Made by a program: the position numbers and the translations under genes. DNA of 64,000 nt from Sophora flavescens. Lineage: Eukaryota > Streptophyta > Magnoliopsida > Fabales > Fabaceae. The stretch is taken from assembly GCA_030762895.1 (NCBI GenBank), contig JAUPTC010000015.1:2708395-2772394 (forward strand). Reading direction: 5' to 3'. Numbering within the stretch: position 1 is the stretch's first letter; each line of letters opens with the position of its first letter. Below are positions 34,614 to 47,750 of this stretch, piece by piece. Below the pieces are notes generated by a model. That model saw only the letters and a program-made list of their open reading frames with translations. It was not told the origin of the DNA and did not search any database.

Positions 34614-36167
34614 ATGATCATGGCTTCCGGTTGTCCTTGCCCATGGCCCTTCCTTCAGCCTCTTGCCCCATCGCCTTTGCCTTCTACTTCTTCGCCTCCC
34701 TCTCTTCCTGCACAGAAGAAATCTTTTGCCCAGGCACTCTCCAACTCTTTCGACATTCCCATCAGTCAGTTACCTAAGCCACGACTGATTGGTGATGTGT
34801 TCTCGATAAAGATCTCAGAGGAGGAGTACAAGCTTGGATTGAAGCGAGTAAAAATAGTTTGCATGGACGTTTGATCCTTCAGAAGGGTAATCAACCTATC
34901 AAACTTCAAGACTTGAAAGAGAAGTTATCGAAATTATGGAACCCGATTGGTCATTGGCGTATGATTCCTTTAGGCAAAGGATATTATGAATTTAACTTTG
35001 CATCCTTGGAAGATCTGCGTAGCGTTTGGGGTTGTCGGGTCCTAGAATCTGCAACCAGGCATGCTAAGGTTATATCAATGGAGTCCAGATTTTAATCCGA
35101 ATCTTAAAAAACAGACCCATGTTCAATCCGGGTGAGAATTATATGATCTGCCTATGGAGTATTGGAGGCCGAAAATTCTTTTTGAGATTGCAAATGGAAT
35201 AGGCACTCCAATTGCTTTAGATGAATCTACAAAAAATAAAGTCTTTGGCCATTTTGCCAAAATCTTGGTTGATATTGATCTCTCTCTCGACCTATCCCAA
35301 ATGGTATCGGGGTTGAAAGGGAGGCTCATGCATTATATGTTTCGTTTGACTATGAAAGACTCCCCTCTTTTTGTTCTTGTTGTCTTTCGATAGGGCATGT
35401 CTGTTGGGAATGTAGGAGAAATCTTAACAATCCTTGCACCCTTGAAAGGATCAGCCTCCTATCCGAGAAACCTAAATCTGCATTCATTCCTAAACAGCCA
35501 ATTGTCAAGGAAACCGGATGGAGATAGGGTTATCCCTGATCTTGTGATCGGTGCAAAGAGATGTTTCGTCATGTTCCATTGAATGGTGGAAAACATGTTC
35601 AAAATCATTGTTTGGTGATACCAATGTTGGTGTTCCCTGAAATGAATAATGCAGTAGTGCAATGATTGCCAATAATGCGAGAACATATACAAGGAATTCG
35701 GAGGATGGCAAAATTCTTCTGTTTATGATGAATCAATTCATCCGAATCTCCCCGAAGCTCGAGCTTTAACCGATCCTGGATTTCATACTCCAATGGTTGG
35801 TGCGAAAAAACATTGGGAAATGGAGTGCAATCTATTAGTCATGTTTCGATTCTATGGGGGAGGCTGGGACCTTAATGTCAATTCTATTCCCCAGAGTATT
35901 AATGCAGTGATACCTTCACTTGTGCATGATCTCCCCCAGCAGGCTCAGCAGGATATTAGGATCGTGTCTAAATTCTGGTGCAATGGTGCTGAGGAGGAAG
36001 ACAATGCTGTGGATGAGGAATGCCTTGAAGATCAATCTAAACAAGGAAACTTTGAAGTGTTCATTTCGAAATCTCAGAAGAAAAAACTGAGGAAAAGACA
36101 GACTGCCCTAGCAAAGGCTGGTAAATCAAAGGCCCGGAATAGGGCTGGTCCAAGTAATTTTGCATGA
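34614..36167 (+). pseudogene. LINE ORF1: DUF4283-like domain and zinc knuckle
   Basis: Nucleic-acid-binding protein of plant L1 elements. The start codon is 34614 or 34620 (MASGCPCPWPF), with a Pro/Ser-rich N-terminus. A DUF4283-like segment follows (LWNPIGHWRMIPLGKGYYEF, near 34930-35000), then MEYWRPKILFEIANGIGTPI. A perfect CX2CX4HX4C knuckle, CSCCLSIGHVCWEC, is at 35372-35413. The frame changes at least three times (near 34860, 35080-35150 and 35340), and more damage lies at 35460-35800. The final part is Lys/Arg-rich (KSQKKKLRKRQTALAKAGK) and ends at TGA 36165-36167, overlapping the ORF2 start as ATGA. Confidence 0.85.
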
Positions 36168-39100
36168 TGAAGCTCCTTTTCTAGAATGTTAGAGGAATTG
36201 GCAACCTTGATACTAGGTTAGTTTTGAAGAAGTTTCTGGTTTCAGATAAGCCTGAGCTTATCTTCATTACTGAGCCGTGGATCAACATTGACCAATTCCC
36301 TGATAGGTTTTGGAAGAAACTGAATCTTAAAGTTTTTGCAGTTAATGATAGGAATTCTCTCTTGCCGAATCTTTGGTGTATTTGTCATGAAACTTTGCAT
36401 CCTTCTGTTATTGCTTGCTCTAACCAGCAGGTTTCCTTCTCTTTGAAGTTAGATTCTCAGGAAGTATTTATTTCTGCCATATATGCTAGCACTAGTTATC
36501 TCAAAAGGAGAGAGTTGTGGGCTAAACTGTTATCTCTACAACAAGCTAATGATGGACCGTGGTGCTTCATTGGAGATTACAATGTGGTCCTCGGTGCTCA
36601 TGAACAGAGGGGTGGTTGCTTGCCTTTGAAGATTGCTTCTGAGGAGTTCAAGCTTTGGTCTGATAGTTGCCAATTGTCTCATATTATGACCCGTGGTGCT
36701 CAATTCACTTGGTCTAATGGAAGAAGAGGTAATGCTTTAACAGAAAAAAGGCTTGATAGAGTGGTTTGTAATGACAAATGGTTCAGTTATTGGTCTTGTG
36801 TTACTTGCTGCACACTCCTTCGAAGTAAGTCAGATCATCATCCCTTGCTTTTATCTTTGAGGAGAGAGGACAGGAATTTCATTTCTTCTTTTAAATTCAT
36901 GAAAATGTGGGCATCTCATCCTGACTGCAATAAGATAATCGAAGAGGTTTGGAACTCTGGGGTAATAGGTTGCCCTATGTATATACTGTCTCAATAGCTA
37001 AAAATGCTGAAAGGAAGGTTAAAAAGCTGGAATAGAGACTCTTTTGGGAATGTGAACACCAATGTTGCTTCTGCCATGGCCAAAGTAGATAGCATTCAGT
37101 AGCTAATTAACTCCTCAGGAATGTCAGATTTGTTATTTGAGCAGGAACAGCAGGCCCAAACTGAACTGCAACAAGCTTTGCACTTTCAAGAAGAATTCTG
37201 GAAGGAGAAATCCAGATTAGATTGGCATGTTTGAAGGAGATAGGAATACTGAGTTCTTCCATAGGATCACCAAGATTAGGAATGTCTCAAAACAAATCTC
37301 CATGCTTAGAAATGAGGATCAAGTTCTGCTTGATGCAAAGGATATAGAGGATCATGTTTTGAATTATTACACCAAGCATTTTAGTACTGAAAATCAGTGC
37401 ATTGACAATGGCTTAGTTGACAGAATTATTAGCCCGATGGTTTCTAGAGAGGATAATCTTATGCTAACTAATCTGCCCTTCCCTTGATGAAGTTAAAAAT
37501 GCTGTATTTTCTTTAAATGCAAATGGGGCTCCAAGGCTGGATGGTTTTGGTGGCTTCTTCTTTCAAAATTATTGGGAGATTGTTCAACATGATGTTTGTA
37601 AAAGCGTGATTCAGTTTTTTGAGCGGGGTTGGTTCTTTGCCAAAACTTAATTCTAATCTTTTGGTTCTAATCCCTAAGTCTCAAGGTGCAGATAGAGTGG
37701 AGGATTTTAGGCCTATTGCCTTGGCTAATTTCCAGTTCAAAATCATCACTAAAGTCCTTGCAGACAGGCTGGCTAAGGTTGCACCAAAGATTGTCTCTGA
37801 TAATCAAAAGGGCTTTATTCAAGGTAGATATATTACTGATTGTCTCTGCACTGCATCAGAGTGTGTAAATATGATGGACAAAAGGGCTTTTGGTGGTAAT
37901 TTGGCCTTGAAGGTTGATGTCAAGAAGGCTTTTGACACAATGGACTGGACTTTCCTTTTGAAGGTACTTCATTCTTTTGGTTTTGATATCAAGTTCTGCC
38001 ATTGGATAGAAACTATTCTGAAGTCAGCTAAACTTTCTATTGGTATCAATGGTAAGTCTGTTGGTTTTTTCACTTGCAAGAGAGGAGTTAGGCAGGGTGA
38101 TCCATTGTCACCTCTGCTTTTTTGCATTGCTGAAGATGTATTGAGCAGGGCTATCTGCAAGTTGGTTCAAGAGGGTAAGCTCAAAACAATGGCTGGCCCA
38201 AGAGGTCTTAGTCCTCCCTCTCATATCCTTTATGCGGATGATATTCTTATCTTTTGCAGAGCTTCCATCCAGAATTTGTCCTTGTTAATGTCCACTTTTA
38301 AGGAGTATGGTGAGGCTTCTGGTCAATTGATTAACACTCATAAATCCAAGTATTATTAAGGTAATATTTCTGCAAACAGATTGTCTTCCATTGCCAATGT
38401 TTTAGGATTTTCAATTTTGGTAGGTTCCCTTTCACTTATCTTGGGCTGCCTATGTTCAAAGGGAAGCCAAGGAAATCCCATTTACGATCCATTTGCAGAT
38501 AAGATCAGATCCAAACTGGCCTCATGGAAGGGAAGTATGTTGTCAATCATGGGCGAGTTCAATTAGTTAAGTCTGTGATTCTTGGTATGATGTTGTATAG
38601 CTTTCGGGTTTACTCATGGCCCTTTAGCTTGTTGAAATCGATTGATTGCTGGCTAAGAAACTTCATATGGTGCGGCAATACGGACAGTCAAGAAAATCGT
38701 GACTATGGCTTGGAAAAAATGTGCAAACCTGAAGCTGAGGGAGGTCTTGGTCTTAGATCTCTTAGATCTGTCAACAGTGCTTCTATGCTCAAGTTGTGTT
38801 GGGAATTCATCTCTTCTTCTAAGCAGTGGGCTTGCATTCTGAGAGCAAGAGTTCTGAGGAGAAACACAGCGATCCAGTATTCTATCTCCTCCTCAATATG
38901 GATCGGAATCAAGCATCATCCGAATGTAGTTATGGAAAACACTGCCTGGATGCTTGGTGATGGATGCTGATATCAACTTTTGGAATGATTTATGGTTGTC
39001 TAAACCCTTAAACTCACTGCTTGCTTTCCCAGCTCATTTACAATCTTCTTTAAAAGCAAAGGTGAGGGACTTCTGGTTCAATAATTCTTGGAATATTCCA

Positions 39101-40301
39101 GACATCATTTTACAGCATTGCCCTGCTATTCTTTGAACTCATGCATATCGAAGTATCCATCTTTTCCTAGTAAGGATACCCGTGTGTGGTGTTGGAATGA
39201 ATCGGGGTCCCTAACATCTGAAGGATGCATATCAGTTCCTCCATAATAATGGTCAAACAGTTCCTTGGGCTAAGTCTCTTTTGAGTAAATGTGTCCCTCC
39301 TTCCATTTCCTTCTTGGTTTGGAGAATCATTCACAACCGTATGCCTACTGATGATAATCTTTGGGCCAATGGCTGCATGGTTGTCTCAAGATGTGATTTA
39401 TGTGGTTGTAGTTATGAAACAACTTCTCACCTGTTCTTGCATTGTTCCTTCGCAAATAATTTGTGGTCCTGGCTGAGCAACATGCTTAACTTGACTATTG
39501 ATACAACTTCAAAGCTCACTGTTTTTTCAATTTGTGAGCATCAATGGAGCTCTCAACTTAAGGACCATTTGATTGCTGCATTATCATGTACCATCTGGGC
39601 AATCTGGCATTGCAGAAACAAATCAAGATTTGATGACAGATCCATCCCTTTGCAGGTTGCCAAAAACTTGATCCTTGCAAAGGTTAGCCTGGCAGGTAGC
39701 TTGAGCAATGGTACAACATCTCGCATCATCTCGGGATCTCGGGATTTTGCAAGAGTTTAAAGTCAGATGTCATCTTAATCGTGCCCCCAAATCACTGAAG
39801 TAAAATGGCATCCTCCTCCTTGTTATCTTGGGTTAAGTGCAACACCGATGGAGCAGCTAGTGGTGCCCGGGTCCTTCTTCTTGTGGTGGCATCTTTCGTG
39901 ATCATAGTGCTGCTACCCTTGGTTGTTTTGCAGCCAATCTTGGTGTCAATTCTGCTTTTTATGCGGAATTAATGGGTGCAATCTTGGCTATTGAAATTGC
40001 CCACAAAAGAGGATGGTCGTTATGGCTGGAATGTGATTCCCAAATGGTATTAGCTGCAATCTCCTCTCCATCTATGGTTCCTTGGAAAATAAGAAATAGA
40101 TGGAAAAATTGCCTGTCCATTATAAGGGATATGTGTTTTGGTTCCTCCCACATCTTTTGTGAATGCAACACTTGTGCAGATAGAATTGCCAATCATGGCT
40201 TGCTGATTAATGGCTTTGTTTGGTGGGATTTGATTCCTAGTTTCATTAGGGATGATTTCCATAAAAACAGAATAGGTCTCCCCAATTTTCGTTTTAGGTG
40301 A
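36164..40301 (+). pseudogene. LINE ORF2: endonuclease, reverse transcriptase, RNase H
   Basis: Starts at ATG 36164 within ORF1's stop. The APE-type endonuclease has NVRGIGN, TEPWI, GDYN (36582-36593) and SDHHP (36830-36844); TAG at 36182-36184 breaks its seventh codon. More stops lie at 36995-36997 and near 37100, and the frame shifts near 37225. RT has ADRVEDFRPIALANFQFKII, FIQGRYITDCL, VDVKKAFDTMDW, GVRQGDPLSPLLF and YADD (38231-38242), with TAA at 38357-38359 and a shift near 38400. A cysteine-rich segment (RCDLCG ... SHLFLHC) is near 39392-39455. RNase H has CNTDGA near 39840, AELMGAILAIE and LECDSQ, ending at TGA 40299-40301. At least five frame changes separate these parts. Confidence 0.92.
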
Positions 40302-40482
40302 TTTCATGGGTTTGGTGTTGCCCCCCCCCCCCCACCCCATGCTTTTGTAATGTTTGTTTTTGTTCTTTTTTAATAAATTGAGGGTGCTGCAAATGATAGA
40401 TAGTGGCTAAGGTGCCAACCTAGTTGGGATGTTAGTCTCTATTGTGATGCTTTTGCATGCCTCTTTACTTTAAAAAAAAAAC
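40302..40482 (+). other. LINE 3' untranslated region and poly-A tail
   Basis: Starts with a poly-C run (about 40320-40333), continues with T-rich sequence and ends in an A run at 40472-40481. The long C homopolymer is error-prone in sequencing. Confidence 0.85.
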
Positions 40483-43400
40483 ACCCTATTTCTGACCCCA
40501 AAACCAATTTTTAACTCAAAACCCTAATTCAAACCCTAAACCCCTATATTTGTCCCAAAACCCTAATTTTAACCCAAAGCCCAAATTTTAACCCAAAGCC
40601 CTAATTCTAACCCTATTTTTGACCCAACACCCTATTTTAAACCAAACCTTATTGCAAACCCTAATTTGGACACTAAACCCTAAATTTGACCCATAACCCT
40701 AATTTTGTCACGAAACCCTAATTCTAACCCTAAACCCTAAATTTGACCTAAAACCCTAATTTTGACCCGAAACCCTAAACTTTGACCCAAAACCCTAATT
40801 CTAACCTTATTTTGGACCCAAAACCCTAATTTGGAACAAAAACCATAATTTTGACCCAAAACCCTAATTTTAACCCAGAGCCCTATTTTTGATCCAAAAC
40901 CCTATTTTAAACTCAAAACCCTATTTTAAACCCTAAACCCCAACGTTTACACTAAACCCAAAATTTGACCCAAAGCCCTAATTAGGACCCTATTTTATAC
41001 CCAATATTTTAAACTCAAAACCCTATTTTAAACGCTAAACCCTAATTTTGATCCTAAACCCTAAATTTAACCAAAAGCCCTAATTTTGACTCGAAAGCCT
41101 AATTTTAGCCCTATTTTTGACCCAAAACCCTATTTTTAACTCAAAACCCTATTTCAAACCCTAAACCCTAATTTTGACCCTAAATCTGACCAAGAACACT
41201 AATTTTGACCCGAAACCCTAATTTTAAACCAAAACCCTAATTCTGACCCAAAACCCTATTTTTAACTCAAAACCCAAATTCAAACCCTAAACCCTAATTT
41301 TGACCAATAACCCTAATTTGGACCCAAAACCCAAATTTTGACCCAAAACCCAAATTTTAACCCCAAGCCCTAATTTTGACCCAAAACCCTAATTCTAACC
41401 CTATTTTTGACCCAAAACCCCATTTTAAACTCAAAACCCTATTTCAAACCCTAAACCCTAACTTTTACACTAAACCCAAAATTTGACCAAAAGCCCTTAT
41501 TACCCTATTTTGACCCAATATTTAAAACTCAAAACCGAATTTCAAACCCTAAACCCTAATTTTGACCCTAAACGCAAAATTCGACTCAAAATTTTACCCA
41601 AAACCCAAATATTAACCCCCAAAGCCCTAATTTTGACCCAAAACCCTATCTTAAACTCAAAACCCTAATTCAAACCCTAAACCCTAATTCTAACCATATT
41701 TTTTTACCCAAAACCCTATTTTTAACTCAAAACCCTAATTCAAACCCTAAACCCAAATTTTGATCCAAAACCACAATTTTAACCCAAAACCCTAATTCTA
41801 ACCCTATTTCTGACCCAAAAACCTATTTTTAACTCAAAACCCTAATTCAAACCCTAAACCCCTATGTTTGACCCAAAACCCTAATTTTAACCCAAAGCCC
41901 TAATTCTAACCCTATTTTTGACCCAACACCCTATTTTAAACCGAACCCTATTTCAAACCCTAATTTGGACACTAAACCCTAAATTTGACCCATAACCCTA
42001 ATTTTGTCACGAAACCCTAATTCTAACCCAAAACCCTAATTCTAACCTTATTTTGGACCCAAAACCCTAATTTGGAACAAAAACCATAATTTTGACACAA
42101 AACCCTAATTTTAACCCAGAGCCCTATTTTTGATCCAAAACCCTATTTTAAACTCAAAACCCTATTTCAAACCCTAAACCCCAACGTTTACATTAAACCC
42201 AAAATTTGACCCAAAGCCCTAATTAGGACCCTATTTTATACCTAATATTTTAAACTCAAAACCCTATTTTAAACGCTAAACCCTGATTTTGATCCTAAAC
42301 CCAAAATTTAACCCACAGCCCTAATTTTGACTCGAAACCCTAATTTTAGCCCTATTTTTGACCCAAAACCCTATTTTAAACTTAACCCTATTTCAAACCC
42401 TAAACCCTAATTTTGACCGTAAATCTGACCAAGAACACTAATTTTGACCTGAAACCCTAATTTTAAACCAAAACCCTAATTCTAGCCCTAATTTTGACCC
42501 AAAACCCTATTTTTAACTCAAAACCCAAATTCAAACCCTAAACCCTAATTTACCTTTTCCCACCCCTTTTGCCCAAACCCCAATTTTAACCCCCCCCTAA
42601 TTTTGACCCCAAACCCTAATTCTAACCCTATTTCAAACCCTAAACCCTAACTTTTACACTAAACCCAAAATTTGACCAAAAGCCCTTATTACCCTATTTG
42701 ACCCAATATTTAAAACTCAAAACCGAATTTCAAACCCTAAACCCTAATTTTGACCCTAAACGCAAAATTCGACTCAAAATTTTACCCAAAACCCAAATAT
42801 TAACCCCCAAAGCCCTAATTTTGACCCAAAACCCTATCTTAAACTCAAAACCCTAATTCAAACCCTAAACCCTAATTCTAACCATATTTTTTTACCCAAA
42901 ACCCTATTTTTAACTCAAAACCCTAATTCAAACCCTAAACCCAAATTTTGATCCAAAACCATAATTTTAACCCAAAACCCTAATTCTAACCCTATTTCTT
43001 ACCCAAAAACCTATTTTTAACTCAAAACCTTAATTCAAACCCTGAACCCCTATGTTTGACCCAAAACCCTAATTTTAACCCAAAGCCCTAATTCTAACCC
43101 TATTTTTGACCCAACACCCTATTTTAAACCAAACCCTATTTCAAACCCTAATTTGCACACTAATCCCTAAATTTGACCCATTACCCTAATTTTGTCACGA
43201 AACCCTAATTCTAACCCTAAACCCTAAATTTGACCTAAAACCCTAATGTTGACCCGAAACACTTTATTTTGACCCAAAACCCTAATTCTAACCTTATTTT
43301 GGACCCAAAACCCTAATTTGGAACAAAAACCATAATTTTGACCAAAAACCCTAATTTTAACCTTAATTTCAAACCCTAAACCCCAACTTTTACACTAAAC

Positions 43401-46400
43401 CCAAAATTTGGCCCAAAGCCCTTTTTAGGACCCTATTTTATACCCAATATTTTAAACTCGAAACCCTATTTTAAACGCTAAACCTCAATTTTGATCCTAA
43501 ACCCTAAATTTAACCCAAAGCCCTAATTTTGACTCGAAACCCTAATTTTAGCCCTATTTTGACCCAAAACACTATTTTAAACTCAAAACCCTATTTCAAA
43601 CCCTAAACCCTAATTTTGACCCTAAATCTGACCAAGAACACTAATTTTGACCCGAAACCCTAATTTTAAACCAAAACCCTAAATCTAACCCTATTTTTGA
43701 CCCAAAACCATATTTTTAACACAAAACCCAAATTCAAACCCTGGACCCTAATTTTGACCAATAACCCTAATTTGGACCCAAAACCCAACTTTTGACCCAA
43801 AACCACAATTTTAACCCCAAACCCTAATTTTAACCCAAAACCCTAATCTAACCCTATTTTTGACCCAAAACCCCATTTTAAACTGAAAACCCTATTTCAA
43901 ACCCTAAACCCTAACTTTTACACTAAGTCCAAAATTTGACCAAAAGCCCTTATTACCCTATTTGACCCAATATTTAAAACTGAAAACCGAATTTCAAACC
44001 CTAAACCCTAATTTTGACCCTAAACGCTAAATTCGGCTCAAAATTTTACCCAAAACCCAAATATTAACCCCCAAAGCCCTAATTTTGACCCAAAACCCTA
44101 TCTTAAACTCAAAACCCTAATTCAAACCATATTGTTTTACCCAAAACCCTATTTTTAACTCAAAACCCTAATTCAAACCCTAAACCCAAATTTTGATCCT
44201 AAAACCGAAATTTGACCCAAAAAACTAATTTTGATCCAAAACCATAATTTTAACCCAAAACCCTAATTCTAACCCTATTTCTGACCCAAAAACCTATTTT
44301 TAACTCAAAACCCTATTTCAAACCCTAAAACCCTATGTTTGACCCAAAACCCTATTTTTACCAAAAAATTTTACCCAAAGCCCAAATTTTAACCCAAAGC
44401 CCTAATTCTAACCCTATTTTTGACCCAACACCCTATTTTAAACCAAACCCTATTTCAAACCCTAATTTCGACACTAAACCCTAAATTTGACCCATAACCC
44501 TAATTTTGTCACGAAACCCTAATTCTAACCCTAAACCCTAAATTTGACCTAAAACCCTAGTGTTGACCCGAAACACTAAATTTTGACCCAAAACCCTAAT
44601 TCTAACCTTATTTTGGACCCAAAACCCTAATTTGGAACAAAAACCATAATTTTGACCCAAAACCCTAATTTTAACCCAGAGCCCTATTTTTGATCCAAAA
44701 CCCTATTTTAAACTCAAAACCCTATTTCAAACCCTAAACCCCAACGTTTACACTAAACCCAAAATTTGAACCAAAGCCCTAATTAGGACCCTATTTTATA
44801 CCTAATATTTTAAACTCAAAACACTATTTTAAACGCTAAACCCTAATTTTGATCCTAAACCCTAAATTTAACCCAAAGCCCTAATTTTGACACGAAACAC
44901 TAATTTTAGCCGTATTTTTGACCCAAAACCCTATTTTAAACTCAACCCTATTTCAAACCCTAAACCCTAATTTTGACACTAAATCTGACCAAGAACACTA
45001 ATTTTGACCCGAAACCCTAATTTTAAACCAAAACCCTAATTCTAACCCTAATTTTGACCCAAAACCCTATTTTTAACTCAAAACCCAAATTCAAACCCTA
45101 AACCCTAATTTTGACCAATAACCCTAATTTGGACCCAAAACCCAACTTTTGACCCCAAAACCCAATTTTAACCCCAAGCCCTAATTTTGACCCAAAACCC
45201 TATTTCAAACCCTAAACCCTAACTTTTACACTAAACCCAAAATTTGACCAAAAGCCCTTATTACCCTATTTTGACCCAATATTTAAAACTCAAAACCGAA
45301 TTTCAAACCCTAACCCCGAATTTTGACCCTAAACGCAAAATTCGACTCAAAATTTTACCCAAATCCCAAATATTAACCCCCAAAGCCCTAATTTTGACCC
45401 AAAACCCTATCTTAAACTCAAAACCCTAATTCAAACCCTAAACCCTAATTCAAACCATATTGTTTTACCCAAAACCCTATTTTTAACTCAAAACCCTAAT
45501 TCAAACCCGAAACCGAAATTTTGATCCTTAAACCGAAATTTGACCCAAAAACCTAATTTTGATCCAAAACCATAATTTTAACCCAAAACCCTAATTCTAA
45601 CCCTATTTCTGACCCAAAAACCTATTTTTAACTCAAAACCCTATTTCAAACCCTAAAACCCTATGTTTGACCCAAAACCCTAATTTTAACCCAAGGCCCA
45701 AATTTTAACCCAAAGCCCTAATTCTAACCCTATTTTTGACCCAACACCCTATTTTAAACCAAACCCTATTTTAAACCCTAATTTGGACACTAAACCCTAA
45801 ATTTGACCCATAACCCTAATTTTGTAACGAAACCATAATTCTAACCCTAAACCCTAAATTTGACCCAAAACCCTAATTTTGACCCGAACCCCTAAACTTT
45901 GACCCAAAACCCTAATTCTAACCTTATTTTGGACCCAAAACCCTAATTTGGAACAAAAACCATAATTTTGACCCAAAACCCTAATTTTAACCCAGAGCCC
46001 TATTTTTGATCCAAAACCCTATTTTAAACTCAAAACCCTATTTCAAACCCTAAACCCCAACGTTTACACTAAACCCAAAATTTGAACCAAAGCCCTAATT
46101 AGGACCCTATTTTATACCTAATATTTTAAACTCAAAACACTATTTTAAACGCTAAACCCTAATTTTGATCCTAAACCCTAAATTTAACCCAAAGCCCTAA
46201 TTTTGAATCGAAACACTAATTTTAGCCCTATTTTGACCCAAAACCCTATTTTAAACTCAAAACCCTATTTCAAACCCTAAACCCTAATTTTGACCCTAAA
46301 TCTGACCAAGAACACTAATTTTGACCCGAAACCCTAATTTTAAACCAAAACCCTAATTCTAACCCTAATTTTGACCCAAAACCCTATTTTTAACTCAAAA

Positions 46401-47750
46401 CCCAAATTCAAACCCTAAACCCTAATTTTGACCAATAACCCAACTTTGGACCCAAAACCCCAATTTTAACCCCAAGCCCTAATTTTGAACAAAACCCCTA
46501 ATTCAAACCCTATTTTTGACCCAAAACCCCATTTTAAACTAAAAACCCTATTTCAAACCCTAAACCCTAACTTTTACACTAAACCCAAAATTTGACCAAA
46601 AGCCCTTATTACCCTATTTTGACCCAATATTTAAAACTCAAAACCGAATTTCAAACCCTAAACCCTAATTTTGACCCTAAACGCAAAATTCGACTCAAAA
46701 TTTTACCCAAAACCCAAATATTAACCCCCAACGCCCTAATTTTGACCCAAAACCCTATCTTAAACTCAAAACCATAATTCAAACCCTAAACCCTAATTAT
46801 AACCTTATTTTTTTTACCCAAAACCCTATATTTAACTCAAAACCCTAATTCAAACCCTAAACCCAAATTTTGATCCTAAAACCGAAATTTGACCCAAAAA
46901 CCTAATTTTGATCCAAAACCATAATTTTAACCCAAAACCCTAATTCTAACCCTATTTCTTTCCCAAAAACCTATTTTTAACTCAAAACCTTAATTCAAAC
47001 CCTGAACCCCTATGTTTGACCCAAAACCCTAATTTTAACCCAAAGCCCAAATTTTAACCCAAAGCCCTAATTCTAACCCTATTTTTGACCCCACACCCTA
47101 TTTTAAACCAAACCCTATTTCAAACCCTAATTTGGACACTATACCCTAAATTTGACCCATAACCCTAATTTGGTCACGAAACCCTAATTCTAATCCTAAA
47201 CCCTAAAGTTGACCTAAAACCCTAATTTTGACCCGAAACCCTAAATTTTGACCAAAAACCCTAATTCTAACCTTATTTTGGACCCAAAACCCTAATTTGG
47301 AACAAAAACCACAATTTTTACCCAAAACCCTAAGTTTAACCTAGAGCCCTATTTTTGATCCAAAACCCTATTTTAAACTCAAAACCCTATTTCAAACCCT
47401 AAACCCCAACTTTTACACTAAACCCAAAATTTGACCCAAAGCCCTATTTAGGACCCTATTTTATACCCAATATTTTAAACTCAAAACCCTATTTTAAACG
47501 CTAAACCCTAATTTTGATCCTAAACCCTAAATTTAACCCAAAGCCCTAATTTTGACTCGAAACCCTAATTTTAGCCTTATTTTTGACCCCAAACCCTATA
47601 TTAAACTCAAAACCCTATTTCAAACCCTAAACCCTAATTTTGACCCTAAATCTGACAAGAACACTAATTTTGACCCGAAACCCTAATTTTAAACCAAAAC
47701 CCTAATTCTAACCCTATTTTTGACCCAAAACACTATTTTTAATTCAAAAC
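40483..47750 (+). repeat. Telomere-like satellite, 1.2-1.37-kb higher-order repeat (block 1b)
   Basis: Begins with the right copy of the LINE duplication (40483-40491). Continuation of block 1a: marker AAAATTCGACTC or a variant at 41576, 42763, 44028, 45337 and 46685, giving units of 1187, 1265, 1309 and 1348 bp. Once the LINE and one duplication are removed, the unit across the insertion (34262 to 41576) is 1357 bp. Units here are more variable than in 1a, with short internal deletions. A patch at about 42553-42600 departs from the pattern (C- and T-rich). Confidence 0.93.

Larger units (their letters stand above)
34535..40482 (+). mobile_element. L1-type LINE with RNase H, full-length but broken
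   Basis: A 5948-bp non-LTR element: a short leader of about 80 bp, ORF1 with a zinc knuckle, ORF2 with endonuclease, reverse transcriptase, a cysteine-rich segment and RNase H, a 3' leader, and a poly-A tail (about 40472-40481). Nine-base duplications of satellite sequence flank it, so it entered by target-primed reverse transcription after the local satellite existed. The domain set matches plant L1 elements that carry an RNase H after RT. Many frameshifts and stops show that it is inactive. Confidence 0.93.
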
